Source: Melieria omissa
Lineage: Eukaryota > Arthropoda > Insecta > Diptera > Ulidiidae
DNA length: 64,000 bases
Assembly: GCA_963971225.1 (NCBI GenBank)
Contig: OZ020267.1
Coordinates: 118,413,891 to 118,477,890 of the forward strand
Reading direction: 5' to 3'
Shown here: one piece after another, positions 50,870 through 62,339 of the stretch
Numbering within the stretch: the stretch's first letter is position 1
How the letters are laid out: each line of letters opens with the position of its first letter
Made by a program: the position numbers and the translations under genes
Notes under the pieces: generated by a model
Database searches by the model: none
What the model saw: only the letters and a program-made list of their open reading frames with translations
What the model was told of the DNA's origin: nothing

Positions 50870-52790
50870 GTATTCCGGGAGAAAGGCAGAATGGCAATGC
50901 CTTATACAGAGTGTTGCTTATAATGATGGGGAAATTTTCACAAATAGGGGAACAATTCGTACTTTAAAATGCCCTGTAACTGATAACACAAGATAAGTTA
51001 TGGACCCTTAGATGCACATATTGTGATTAAAAAATATATAACACACATATATTACTATTTGCCCACCATTCATGGCACAGCGTGCAGCTTGATTTCGGCA
51101 TTTTTTGAAAGATCTAATTGAAACAAAATCTTTTTTCGTGTGCCTATCAATACATGTCCACGTAAGCAAACGAAAAAAAGCAACATTATTTTTCACTTCA
51201 AATTCAATAAGGCATCGAGCTGAAAGCTTTTGCGAGAACGCCTATCGGGAATACACTACCTTTAAAATTGTATCATGGGCCCACGTACCTACTCGCTCTG
51301 CGAGACTATACCGCAATACAGCTGGCAGGTGTGTCAGAGGATTCCCTCCGGATCACTGAAGTAGTCCTTCCAGTGGCGGAGGTTCATTCAGAAAGCAGTC
51401 GAGTGGCTAGTGATTTTGGCAGGGGAGGGGCATCGAAACGGGGCAAACCTCTGTTTGATACCTCTACCAGCGCAAGACCCACTTCGAATCAGGTGATCAC
51501 GGTTTTAGCTCCGCCTACTGGTCCTTGAAGATTACATTCCAGACTGGTAGTTGGAACGAAACCTACAGGCCCGGCCATGTGTGCGGGTGTCGCTGCAGAT
51601 GAGCGGAGCACGAGTAAAGCAGGGAGCGGTGTAAAATGGTACCTACGATACCTCAGGCATGGACGGAGCAAGGAGGAAGCGAGAAGTAGAGCGTAAGAAC
51701 ACAGGGGAGGACCCACGGCCACAGCGACTGCACCGACTCTCTCGAGGAGGATGCGATAACGAAACTAACGTCTCCAACGTCCGGAACTAAAAACGTGCAC
51801 TCGGGCATCCCGTCCCATGACGGGCGCAACTTGCTCAGAACATCTGAGGCACTGCAGACTGGCTTCAGCAGGTAGGCCCGAAGCTGGAAGATTGGAAAGA
51901 AGTGGAGCTTCATGTGTGCCTTGGATATGCTATCCCAAGAAACACCACGTCATACTATTCCTTCTTAGGAACGCGGGAAAAGAACCCAGCAAGCTATTTT
52001 AAAATGCTGGGATTTTCATTGACGTCCAAAAAGGGGGGGCAAGGGCGTGCTGACGAGAAATCCTTTGACGAGAAATCCCTCAACCGCAACGATCTCAACT
52101 TCAGATATGGGAGCATCCCAAGTCATGTCCCCAAATGTGGAGGCCCGAACAGTGAGGTAGTGCCTCCCACGGTACCAGCTGAAGTCGGGAACTCAACGAC
52201 TGAAGTAGGCAACACAAGCGCTTCGAGATCTGCCGAACCCGAGACCTCACCGGACTACGAAAAGGTGTTCCCAAGATTGCCTTGAGGAGATCAACTTTAA
52301 AGCGCTGGGATTTCAAGGCAATACAAACGAGGAAGAGGAGCAGCTGTCGGACGAAATACTGTTGGAGATGGATTTCGAGGCCTCCCCTAAACTCCAGCAT
52401 TTGAGCTATGAAGGTTGTACAAATCAACCTTCATCACGCGAAATCAACTTTCCTCACGAGAAGGCGTGACGTAAAGCGCTCGCTAAGAGTGGAAAAGACA
52501 ATAAAATGGCACTCAAACTTTCGGCTGGTAGCTACACGCGCAAAGAACAGCAAAGGGCTCTCGCTCTTCTAAGTGCACATTTCCCCGGGGCCGTCCGTCA
52601 GAAAACACCGGGTACCATCAGAATGGGTTGGAAGCTGGCGTATAGAGTCATCCCTCAGGAAAAAAATGATTGCACCCTGAACACCTTTCAACCCTTCAAT
52701 TCCACAGGCCAAGACGGGATCATCCCTACCAGTTACATTGGAAAAGAAGCCGTGGGGTGTTGTATTTGACACAAACAAAAGTCATATCAA
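50870..52790 (+). mobile_element. LINE remnant (ORF1-like region plus start of RT)
   Basis: GC-richer than its surroundings. 51260-52285 has broken frames of a LINE ORF1 type (VPWICYPKKHHVI; GFSLTSKKGGQGRADEKS). 52506-52769 reads LSAHFPGAVRQKTPG and LNTFQPFNSTGQDGIIPTSY, the lead-in to a jockey-superfamily RT (usually ..F.PFKSPGxDGIxP). The element stops there, with RT missing, and the link between ORF1 and RT is deleted. Confidence 0.6.
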
Positions 52791-53004
52791 CCGGTTTATT
52801 GGTTTAGAAATTACTATCGAAAACGTGAAAAAAGTCAGGATAAATCCGGAAAACTGACACGCCCATTTTTTGTGAAAACGGAAACTAAGTTTTAAAAACG
52901 TTTCGCGGATTTGAAATCAGCGGTCCCTAATTACCTGATGCCAAAATCAGAAAAGCCATTTTGCTGTTGATCAGTGTAATTAGTTTGGGATTTTTGTTTT
53001 TGTT

Positions 53005-53330
53005 TACGTTGCTTCATAACTTTCATTAAGGCAACGAAAAAAAAATTTCTTTCATAAAAGCAATGTAAAAAAAATTGTCCTTCAAATATTAGTTATCGGC
53101 AACGTGAAGAAAAAAAATCATAAATAAAAGTTATGAAGCAACGTAAAAAAATTTCTCAAAATAATAATTATCGGTAACGTAAATAAAAAAGTCATAAACA
53201 AAAGGAAGCAACGTAAACAAACAAAATCCCCAAATAATAATTATCGAGAATGAAAAAAATATTTATTTCTCATAACAGTTATAATGCAACGTAAAAATTA
53301 ATAGTCGCAGATAATAATTATAATCAACAA
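53005..53330 (+). repeat. degenerate AT-rich tandem repeat
   Basis: About five imperfect units of 60-70 bp built from GCAACGTAAAAAAA, AATAATAATTATCGGTAACG and AAGTCATAAA. It directly precedes the truncated LTR element. Confidence 0.6.
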
Positions 53331-53643
53331 ATCAAATTTATGTTGCATTGTAATAGTTACATTGCAGTTAATTTCTTAAAAAACTCATAATAATTAAATA
53401 ACTGACAAAAACTTTCGCCAAAATAAAAAGACGATTCTACTGGGTAGGATGCCAGGAGTCTGTAGCCGATTGGATTAAGAGCTGTGATCGATGTTCGGCT
53501 GCGAAAGGGCCGACAAGAAGATCTCGAGGCCGCATGCAGCAGTACAACGTGGAAGCGCCCTTTGAGCGAATTGCCATGGACATCGCCGGCCCATTTCCAA
53601 TTAGCACTCAAGGCAACAAATGTGTGCTGGTGGTAATGGACTC

Positions 53644-54776
53644 CTGGGTTTTTCATTTCGAACCGAAAACTTTGGCAGCCCTGCGTTCGACAACCGCAGC
53701 TGTCATCTGTCGTTGCATTGTGTTCATATTGTAGTTTAGTGTTTGCCATCTATGAAAATGGACCGATTTAGCATGGCTCAACGTGTAAACATAGTGAAAA
53801 TTCACTATAAAAATGGTGAAAATTTGAGCACCACTTTTCGCGCACTAAGGAAGGATTTCGGACGTCACGGAAGGCCTGTTTTGTCAACAATTTCGGATTT
53901 ATTGGCGCAATTCGAACGAACTGGTTCTGTACAAGATGTACAGAGGCCAATAGGTAATCGCCCTGCTCGTTCGGCGGAAAATATTGCTGCTGTAGCTGCC
54001 AGTGTTGAAGATGACCCGAATTTATCGCTTCCCCGGCGTTTACAACACCACCTCAATTTGGCGTATTTTGCATTTGGATTTGCATCTTCATCCATATAAA
54101 GTTCAGTTGGTGCAGAAATTGGAGCCGGGAGATAACAGAATGCGTCGTAACTACGCCGAATGGGTGCTTGAAAAACAGTCCGAAAATCCAAATTTTTCGC
54201 ACAAAATAGAGTCCTTCCTAGAGTCGCTGTTTGGTGGTGTCATAGGGCCATATTTCTTCGAAAATTACGAAGGACAGACCGTTACTGTCAATTCTGAACG
54301 TTATGGCCGTATGATAACCGAGTATTTCTGGCTAGCGATCGAAGATATGGATGTGGAGGAGATAAAGTTTCAACAGGATGGCGCTACATGCCACTCAACA
54401 CGACCGATTTCGCGTTTTGGTGATGCCAATTGGCCGTCAAGATCGTGCGATCTGAACCCTTTGGACTTTTTTTCTTTGGGGCTACGCGAAAGACCAAGTC
54501 TATGCAGACAATCCGCAGACTCTGGACCATTTGAGGGACAAAATACATGCAGTTTTTGGCGCCTTACAGCCTGCTATATGTAAAAAAGTCATCGAAAATT
54601 ACCTAAAAAGAATCGAGGTGTGCCAGGCTACTCGTGGCGGTCATTTGACTGACGTCATAGTCCATTACTAATGGCACAAACCAAATATTATTTTGATAAT
54701 AAAGTTTCATAAAAATTCAAATTTTAATTGATTTTTTTTCTTTATTTACTTTTTCGGCTCATGATGAAAAACCCTG
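53644..54776 (+). mobile_element. mariner-type transposon, defective
   Basis: Inverted ends CTGGGTTTTTCAT and, reversed, CAGGGTTTTTCAT; TA at the right end and TC (decayed TA) at the left. The transposase frame starts near 53750: FSMAQRVNIVKIHYKNGEN, ENIAAVAASVEDDP, YKVQLVQKLEPGDN, RRNYAEWVLEKQ, then FQQDGATCH and RSCDLNPLDF near the end, and a GGHLTDVIVHY C-terminus (54640-54670). A deletion after HKI removes the first catalytic Asp region, and there are shifts at about 54040 and 54480. Same family as the element at 27449. Confidence 0.88.
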
Positions 54777-55576
54777 TATTTTAGCAAATGACCCGAAGTG
54801 TATCCTACTCCTAACCAAAAGGCCACCACGGTCGCGGAAATGCTGGTAAACAACTGGGTGGCCAGATTTGGAGTTGCACTCGGATCAAGGCCGGAATTTC
54901 GAGTCTGCGGTATTCAAGGAAGTGTGTGAGCTACTAGGAATAAGTAAAACTCGAACCTGTCCTTTGCACCCTCAGTCCGACGGCATGGTGGAACGATTTA
55001 TTCAGACATTGGAAGAATGTCTGCGGAAAGTGGTAGGCGGAAATCAAAAGGATTGGGACACGCATATCCCACTGTTCCTGATGGTGTGTAGGTCAGCAAT
55101 ACGATATCACTCACTCCAGCCCGAGCAGTGTTTGGCACGGAGCTGAGGTTGCCTGCTGACTTGAAGTTTGGAGTGGTCAGCACGACGAAAGGCGCTAGGA
55201 CTCACTACGTGGTCAATAAGCGGTCGGAACTGGAAGAAATCCATCAGTTTATAAGAAGCCGTACCCAACTGGTCAGCGATAAGATGAAAGCCAGATATGA
55301 TCCAACAGCTCTATGGGCTAACACAGCAGAATTCCAAGAAGGCGATCTGGTAATGCTCTACAACCCGCAGCGGAGGAAAGATTTGTCTCCAAAACTTCAA
55401 ACTTCATGGGAAGGAGCGTACAAAGTCGTGACCAGGATTAATGACGTGGTGTACAGGGTTCGACGATGCTGCAATAGAAACGCTAGGCTGAAAGTAGTCC
55501 ATTTGGAGCGCCGGGCGTCTTACTGCGGCGGAGCCTCGGCACTTGTTCGGGACGAACAAGTCCTAGTGGTGGGCAA

Positions 55577-55932
55577 TGTAACGATGAGGCACTCTGTCGC
55601 TGTGCTATGCATGAATGCTCTCACGGGCACGCACTTTAGAGTACGGCCAGCATGCTATAATTTCGATATGGCAAGGATGGCTCGAAATAGGCCAATTGAA
55701 TTTGCGAGAACGATCGAGAGATATTCCAACAGCCGGGTGCAGCGCAGAGGGACAGTCTTATTTGAACTAGCAAAGTAGTAGCAAGTGTAAAGACAAGCAA
55801 GGTGCTAAAAAATTTTTAAATAAAGTGATTGTTAGTTTTTGACTGCGTTTGCGCTGAATAATTGAAGTGATTTTATTTTCAAACACAATCCAGAGAGACG
55901 AAAATCTATAGAAAGAACTCATTTTCGTAACA
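55577..55932 (+). repeat. 3' LTR of the truncated element
   Basis: 356 bp, TGTAACGATGAG to CGTAACA; preceded by AGTGGTGGGCAA. ATAT follows, which would be its target duplication; the partner is lost. It carries AATAAA near 55819. Confidence 0.85.
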
Positions 55933-56284
55933 ATATGTACATCAAAACTATCAAAATTAGCACACAGCACATTCTATTTGAATGACACATATCTACATAC
56001 GTACAAAAGAAATAAATTGTATTTTAAATAAAAGCGCTCATCAACACAAATGTCAATTTTGTCAAATGTAAGCCAATATTTTTCATTGCCCAGTGGTTTT
56101 TCAGATGTTTGTATTCAACAAATTAAATTCAAAAATTAAAATTAAAATAAAGATGTAATTATTGATTAACCTACTTTTATAAAATTCTCGTTGCTTGCTG
56201 CTGCTGCTTGGGTACGGATAATTTGTACGAATTTGTACTAATTGATACAAATTTTTACGGGACGCTGATGTGTATGCCAAATCT

Positions 56285-56543
56285 CTTGCAACGAGAGAGG
56301 ACCTAAGAGCGTAAAGTAACGGAGAAATTGTTGCTAGTAACGTTTAGCCATTGATCGGCTATCATATGATCGCCTAGAAAGATAAAGAATTTTTGCCAAC
56401 ATTTGGATGCAAACCAGCAAAGAAATTGTGCATTCGTGAGTCTATTGAACCACAACCGTTTTGCTCATCTTTACTTGCTACAGCTAAAAGGGAAGAATCA
56501 CAGATTGATCCCAACAAACCATTTTCCTATTGCATTAAATGTC
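56285..56543. repeat. older dispersed repeat, second locus
   Basis: Matches 11620-11870 (GAATTTTTGCCAACATTTGGATGC; CCACAACCGTTTTGCTCA). Interrupted at the TTAA of 56544 by two MITEs; its continuation appears at about 58130-58250. Confidence 0.5.
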
Positions 56544-56547
56544 TTAA

Positions 56548-57255
56548 GGCAGGTTCTCACCTTGTGGATCCGAAAAAGAGCATTTTTTTAGGAATTTTTT
56601 TTGAGAAAACGGTTACAGATACAACGCTGAAAATTGTTTCTGGATATGAACACACATTTATTTAGAGAATACAATTTTTAAAATTGAATGAATCAAAAAA
56701 AGGGGGAGGGGGCGTCCATCAGTGGCGGCATGTCGGCGAGGAGGTGTCCCGCTACCGGAAGTGATTCCGTCAAAACCCGTGATCGGAAACACAAAAATCG
56801 AACACATTCTTAATGTTTACCGTATTATCTATTGAATGAACTACGATCATGAAAAAAAAATCGAAATTAAAAAAGTTATGAGGTTTTGAAAAAAAAATTA
56901 CGATTTTCGCATTTTTTTGTTAACTAATTATTTTTTTAAATAAACAATTTTCAATATTTTTTGGCTGATCGTAGTTCGTTTATTAGAAAAAACCCTAAGG
57001 AACATTTGGAAAAAATTTGGTGACGATTGGTTCATTCCAACGCCTTCAATCACTTCCGTAAGGTCCGAAAATGTGGTTCTGAGAAAAACGCGTTTAAAGT
57101 TTAAAGCGCGCTTGGCCGGTGCTCCACACTGCTCTATGTAACGGCCTGTAACTTTTGTAATTTTTCAGATTTTGATCTGAAATTTCTGGAGCACATTTTT
57201 TAAACATATATCTACACAATAAGGTTTTTTTTTTTCCACAAGGTGAGAACCTGCC
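56548..57255. mobile_element. TTAA-flanked MITE, family 2
   Basis: TTAA at 56544-56547 and 57256-57259 flanks perfect inverted ends GGCAGGTTCTCACCTTGTGG. 708 bp, no transposase. Positions 57084-57102 contain AAAAACGCGTTTAAAGTTT. Confidence 0.82.
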
Positions 57256-57259
57256 TTAA

Positions 57260-57962
57260 GGGGGTGTTCTGTAGTAAAATTTTCAAAAAACCGATTTTTT
57301 TTTGCATTTTTCAACAGGTAATGTTGTGATCTATCGTATAAAAAAAGGTCTTTGATGAATTCGGACGGGAAAGTCATTTGTAAAGGAGGTTTCGTCACGC
57401 GCTCCGCCGAATTTCCACAGAACAAAAAACTTTAAACGCGTTTTTCCCGAAACCATGTTTTTCAAACTGGATCACACGATTACAAATGATTGAGTAGACG
57501 GATTTTGTTTCTAAAAGTTGTCGCTATCGTCCGACTATCGTTTTTTTCGATTTTGTTATTAGTTAGTGTTAAATAAATTTTTTTCATTTGAAAAAATGGG
57601 AAAAAAAATTTTTTACTTTCAAGTCGCGCCATTTTGAGAATTTTGATGAAAAACAAAAAAGCTCCCGTCTGACGATAATCGCACTCATATAGATTACAAC
57701 AAAAAATAAATTTTCCGATTTCCATGTTTCAGACTGGAACAATCTTGTGAACCGTTAACGCATGTTTTTTTGGAGGGCATCACTTTGCGGCGCTGCAGTG
57801 CAGCAACGAATCAATATTTTTTCAAACCTTATACTGAATTTTGTAGTTAAAAGTATAATAAAACATTGAAAAAAAAAAACGCATAAAAAAAAATTGAAGT
57901 TACTTCACAGTAGAATTTCAAAAAACACATAAGAAAACGAGCTGCTACTACAGAACACCCCC
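57260..57962. mobile_element. TTAA-flanked MITE, family 3
   Basis: TTAA at 57256-57259, shared with the previous element, and at 57963-57966; inverted ends GGGGGTGTTCTGTAGTA. 703 bp, no transposase. Positions 57427-57445 hold the shared core in reverse. Confidence 0.82.
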
Positions 57963-57966
57963 TTAA

Positions 57967-60900
57967 ATGTAAACGTGAGTTTCCCTACAGCTTCAAACCT
58001 CAACCGAAACTTTTTTATCAGTTGTTTTTTCTTTAACCCTCCTGTTTACATCCTTTTCCCTGTGTATTGTGAATGTGCCAAGACCCACTGATGCAACCAA
58101 GAGTTAAATCTTGCAATTTCTTACAAATTCCCGTTTGTTTACTTTTTTTTTGATAATTTCATATTTGGGAGCGCAAGCTTGCTTACTCTCCTGATATTTT
58201 TTACTGGATACGTTTTTCTGGAAAAGTTCCTAAATATACCTAATATCATTTATATATGAAGCCCCCACCTATCTTCTACCTAGTACCTAAGGAACTAGAC
58301 GTAGCTCAAAACTGGTCCTCATCAAAAATACTTATAGTGGCCACCTCACAGCGCAGTGCAATTTACTATAAATCCACCAGGTAAACAAATGTTAGTCGAA
58401 TTCGGAACATAATTACGTAGAGTATACGCGAAAATATGGATACTACCACACCGTAATAAAAACTAAGACACTTCCCTTTTCAGACTATACTAAAAAAAAA
58501 GGGGACACAAGTCTGGCTTTTTCCCCGACCAACTTCATACAAATGTGGGACACATAAAAATGCATGTTGCAAAGTTGAAAGTTAAAAGATTAAAATATAT
58601 TAAAGTTCACATACATACATATCACATTACTTTTGCATTACTATAGAACTGCCACGGTGGCAGCCACATCCACGCAGTCTAACAAAGTAGATGGCTTCAG
58701 AATCCTTGCTGCTCTAAAACGTTATGTTAAATTTGTGGGTAACGATTCTATCAAAACATTTAAGCTATGAGTTACACGATGCAATCTTCAAGCGAAACTC
58801 TTTCAATGTGTTTTACCCATCAATAATGCCCCCATCACTCCCACTTTAGCAGGCAGCAATCAAAAAACTCAGTTCCAACTACTCAATGGGTGAATTTGTC
58901 CATTAGCCCATATGTATGTACATATATTCATACGATTGCATATTTAGCGACTCCCTGCAACTAGCATTGAAAAACTGTCATTGTGAATTGGAAGTTCTTA
59001 CCTACAAAAATATGCCAATCTTCAAAATATTTAAATTTATAGCGTAAAAATTACTATTTACATTTGTGCGTAAATAACGAAAGCAGAGCTATTTAACGCT
59101 AAATTGTAAATTGCAGTGGTATTAGGATGACGATAGACTTCAGCAGTCACCATGCAAATTGTTCCATTGTTTCGAAAGAATTCCAAATCAATTTTTTTCG
59201 ACGACTATAATTGATTTTAGTTATTTTAAATATTTACCAAAATTATGATGATCACTGGAAAGTACGCAAGTTTAATGTCCATGAAATATGCAGAAAATGT
59301 GTTAAAACGACTTGGGTTTTCGCTATTGAAAATGTTAGCAGTAGTCGATTATGTGCCTTTTATGATGTGAAAAATGTGTCGTTGTCCGTTTTGTGACGAA
59401 TTTTCTTCGAAATTTCCTTTGCACCTTCATTCGCGATGGTACGATTTGACTAACGAGATAAAGCAAGACCACTATATACCTAAAGCATGACAGAAACCGC
59501 TGCCAGTGTTGCCAAACTCCGATGTTTATGCACTGCAAAACTTAACATTTTTGGTAAAGATAAAAACGCAAAATGTAAATGGAAGCATAAAAATCTGTTG
59601 CATTGCCTCAAATTCCAGTTGCGACCAAAGAATTCAATACGCAGGATCATTTTTGAAAATTACTATTGCATACGTATCGTAAAATTAATAAGATACACTG
59701 AATAAAAACTCCAATATTCTCATCGAATATGGTGGTTTGCTGCAATTTTAATTAAAGTGTAAAAAGCAGGTAGTCTGCAAGCAATTGCGTATTATTCCTA
59801 TAAGTATAAGAATCCTATAATGAATACTAATGCTTTAATTGTTTATATTGTAGTAAAACTGATCGAGTACAAGAGTGAGAGTATATAGAAACTTAACAGC
59901 TAGCCCTTACCTATATTATTAAATTAAACAAATACTTTACATTTAAAGCAATCATTTAGTTTTTATGCATATATAACTGAAAAAATATGCAAACAAATTT
60001 CTAATTTATTGGGTACACAAAGACTACCAAAAAAGAACGTTTTACTTGACTTCACTCCTAGAATTAAAAAGTTACAACATTTACAATAAATAAATTTCTT
60101 GATTTTTAGTACCAAATTTGTAAGCAATATTAGAAAATTTTTAAACAATTTTTGAATATTCACTTTATATTAAAAAACATACCAAAACATTCACTTAAAG
60201 CGATATATGCACTAACAATTCAATGTTATTTTTAAGGAAATTTTCTGATTTGAAAAGATATTTCATCCATTTCGTTGAGAACATTCCCTAAAAACAGAAG
60301 AAGGCATTTGCATGGAAATCAGCTTCCTACTTATATTACATTTTAATGCATCCTACTTTCCTCCAAGTTTAGGTTTTTACATTACAATGTTCCCATTTAC
60401 ACTGAGCTTAAGTGCAAATAAAAAACAATAGGTGTTGTGCAATGTAAACACTACTCACTTTTTGTAGAAAACAATACTTGATTTTAGTCAAATTTTATCT
60501 ATCTTTTGGCTGTTATGTAGCAGTACTACTTTAATCGGTCAAAAGTGGTAGTTAGCCTATCTTCTTAATGATGCCTATTATTATTATATTTTTATTTACT
60601 CCCTAATTCCCGTTCAGAACACCATGAATACCACTGAATAAAGAATTTGAGCTAAGCGCTCAAAAGTAATAACGAAAAATTGCACCCACCTGCAAAAGAA
60701 AAAGTTTAAATTTAGTTTTTTTCGAATTACCTATTTTTAATCAGTTTCTAAAGAACCACACAATTTGGTTACTGTTAAACTTCACGGCAACCCTAACATG
60801 CACTCTGGTTTTCTATGGCTTTCCATGGGTAGACCGCCGTCCAGTAGCCACTCAGAAATTTTGCGTACTCTTCCACTTTTGTACTCATAACATTTGTTTT

Positions 60901-61640
60901 CACACAGCCGCATACGCATTGAACCCACACACAATTTTCATTTGACTTTATAATTGGCAAAGAAATTGTTACCTTTTATTTTTATAGCCCACGGATAAAG
61001 AATTCTAGTTCTTAAAAGCGATTTTTTAAAGATTTATTGTATTATAGTGTCCACACTGATGCGAAAGAATTCACTATGCTTAACAACGAATATTACCTAC
61101 TTAATTGACTAAAATGTTCATTTTGCAAGACGGAGAAATTTCAAGGATGATATTTTGCATTAAGCGTCAGTGTTGCGACAAATCGAAAAATTAACACCAT
61201 CAACATACAACAATCGTATACGTTCGAACAGAGATGTCAAATATAAATTCATCGTATAATCAGAGACTATACTGGTAAATATCTTGAGTATTTACACAAA
61301 ACATTTCTAGGAAACATGTTTTGAACAGTATTTGAATATACGTTACTTAAATAGCGCAGAATAGGGGTTTCAGTAAACAATTAAACAAAGCGAGATATGA
61401 AAAAAACTAAAACAAAAAAATAAAATAAAAGCAGCGAAATAGGCCGATATGCCCTCGACTAAAAATACCGATACCTATTTTATTGGTCGATACTAGCCGA
61501 TGCCGATTAATCGGCCGGACTTACAGACGAACTGTGAGTTCGTGGAGAGGGTAGAATAGATACTTTCAAGGCGGATTCGTACCAGGTGATAGCGTAAGGG
61601 CAGCAACAAAATTTCAATGTATTTTGTTTTTGTTTTCTGG
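57967..61640. other. long non-coding stretch
   Basis: Apart from 58130-58250 (matching 12400-12490) no gene, RNA gene or repeat was recognised. 61440-61530 is dense in GCCGAT/ATCGGC words, as in subterminal regions of hAT-type elements. Confidence 0.4.
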
Positions 61641-61687
61641 GTTTAGATTGTCAAAATCAGCCAATCAGGCATTTTGACAATCTAGAC
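61641..61687. repeat. 17-bp-stem hairpin
   Basis: GTTTAGATTGTCAAAAT pairs with ATTTTGACAATCTAGAC around a 13-nt loop, with one G-T pair. It ends exactly where the hAT-like MITE begins. Confidence 0.6.
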
Positions 61688-61844
61688 CAGTGGTCGGCAA
61701 AGCTTACTCATATGAGCAGTACGCTCAGCACACGTACACAGTACGCTCTCTCAATCAACCGTCGTTCAGACATAATTTACACAGTGGAGAGAAATTTCAC
61801 TGCGCTCACTAACACCATCTCATTCTTAATTATGCCGACCCCTG
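61688..61844. mobile_element. hAT-like MITE
   Basis: The ends CAGTGGTCGGCAAAG and, reversed, CAGGGGTCGGCATAA are of hAT type. 157 bp. The 8-bp flanks (ATCTAGAC and TTTTATAC) match at five positions only, so the duplication is decayed or the assignment is wrong. Confidence 0.5.
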
Positions 61845-62339
61845 TTTTATACCGCGCTCGTGGCATGTGCTGACACCGCGTCTGATTGTGGGAACTAGAT
61901 TTGGTTAGGCGCTTCATGTTGCTCGCGCAGGAATTATACATAAGTATATCTCATTACATAACTATATCGGATCACATCACGCATGAAGCAATGAATAAAG
62001 CTGTTGCTGGCGTTCCCTTGTGTTCCTTTATTTTTTTGTTTTTCTAAACCTTCCTTTTCTGCTTATACTTACGTCCGACCGAATATTCAGCTTTGGCTTT
62101 GGTATTCGGCCAATTTTAAACGATCGGCTTCGGCCGAAATAGCCGAAGGTTTTCGCCCTGTAATGCAAGTCAAATTGCTCTGTTTCGAAATATTTTACCA
62201 AATACCGGGTTTTATCGATATTTCGGAATCAAGATTGCGAATAATAAAACTTATCTCTGATCAGCTATTTATGTGAATGTAATTGTTAAAGATTTGTTTG
62301 TTTTAAACAGAAGTAATTTTTTACTTATGTATAATCTAT
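61845..62339. other. non-coding stretch
   Basis: 62085-62155 is rich in TTCGGCC/GGCCGAA words; no gene recognised. Confidence 0.35.

Larger units (their letters stand above)
53405..55932 (+). mobile_element. 5'-truncated LTR retrotransposon, same family as 5540-11566
   Basis: It starts inside integrase (KRRFYWVGCQESVADWIKSC, 53430) and runs to GNKCVLVVMD (53640), is interrupted by a mariner-type element, resumes at about 54779 with GRNFESAVFKEVCELLGISK and HPQSDGMVERF, and ends with LVRDEQV, a polypurine tract and a 3' LTR. A base loss near 54880 and a shift near 55110 break the frame. The encoded text is close to the intact Pol but clearly diverged, so it is an older member. Confidence 0.9.
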
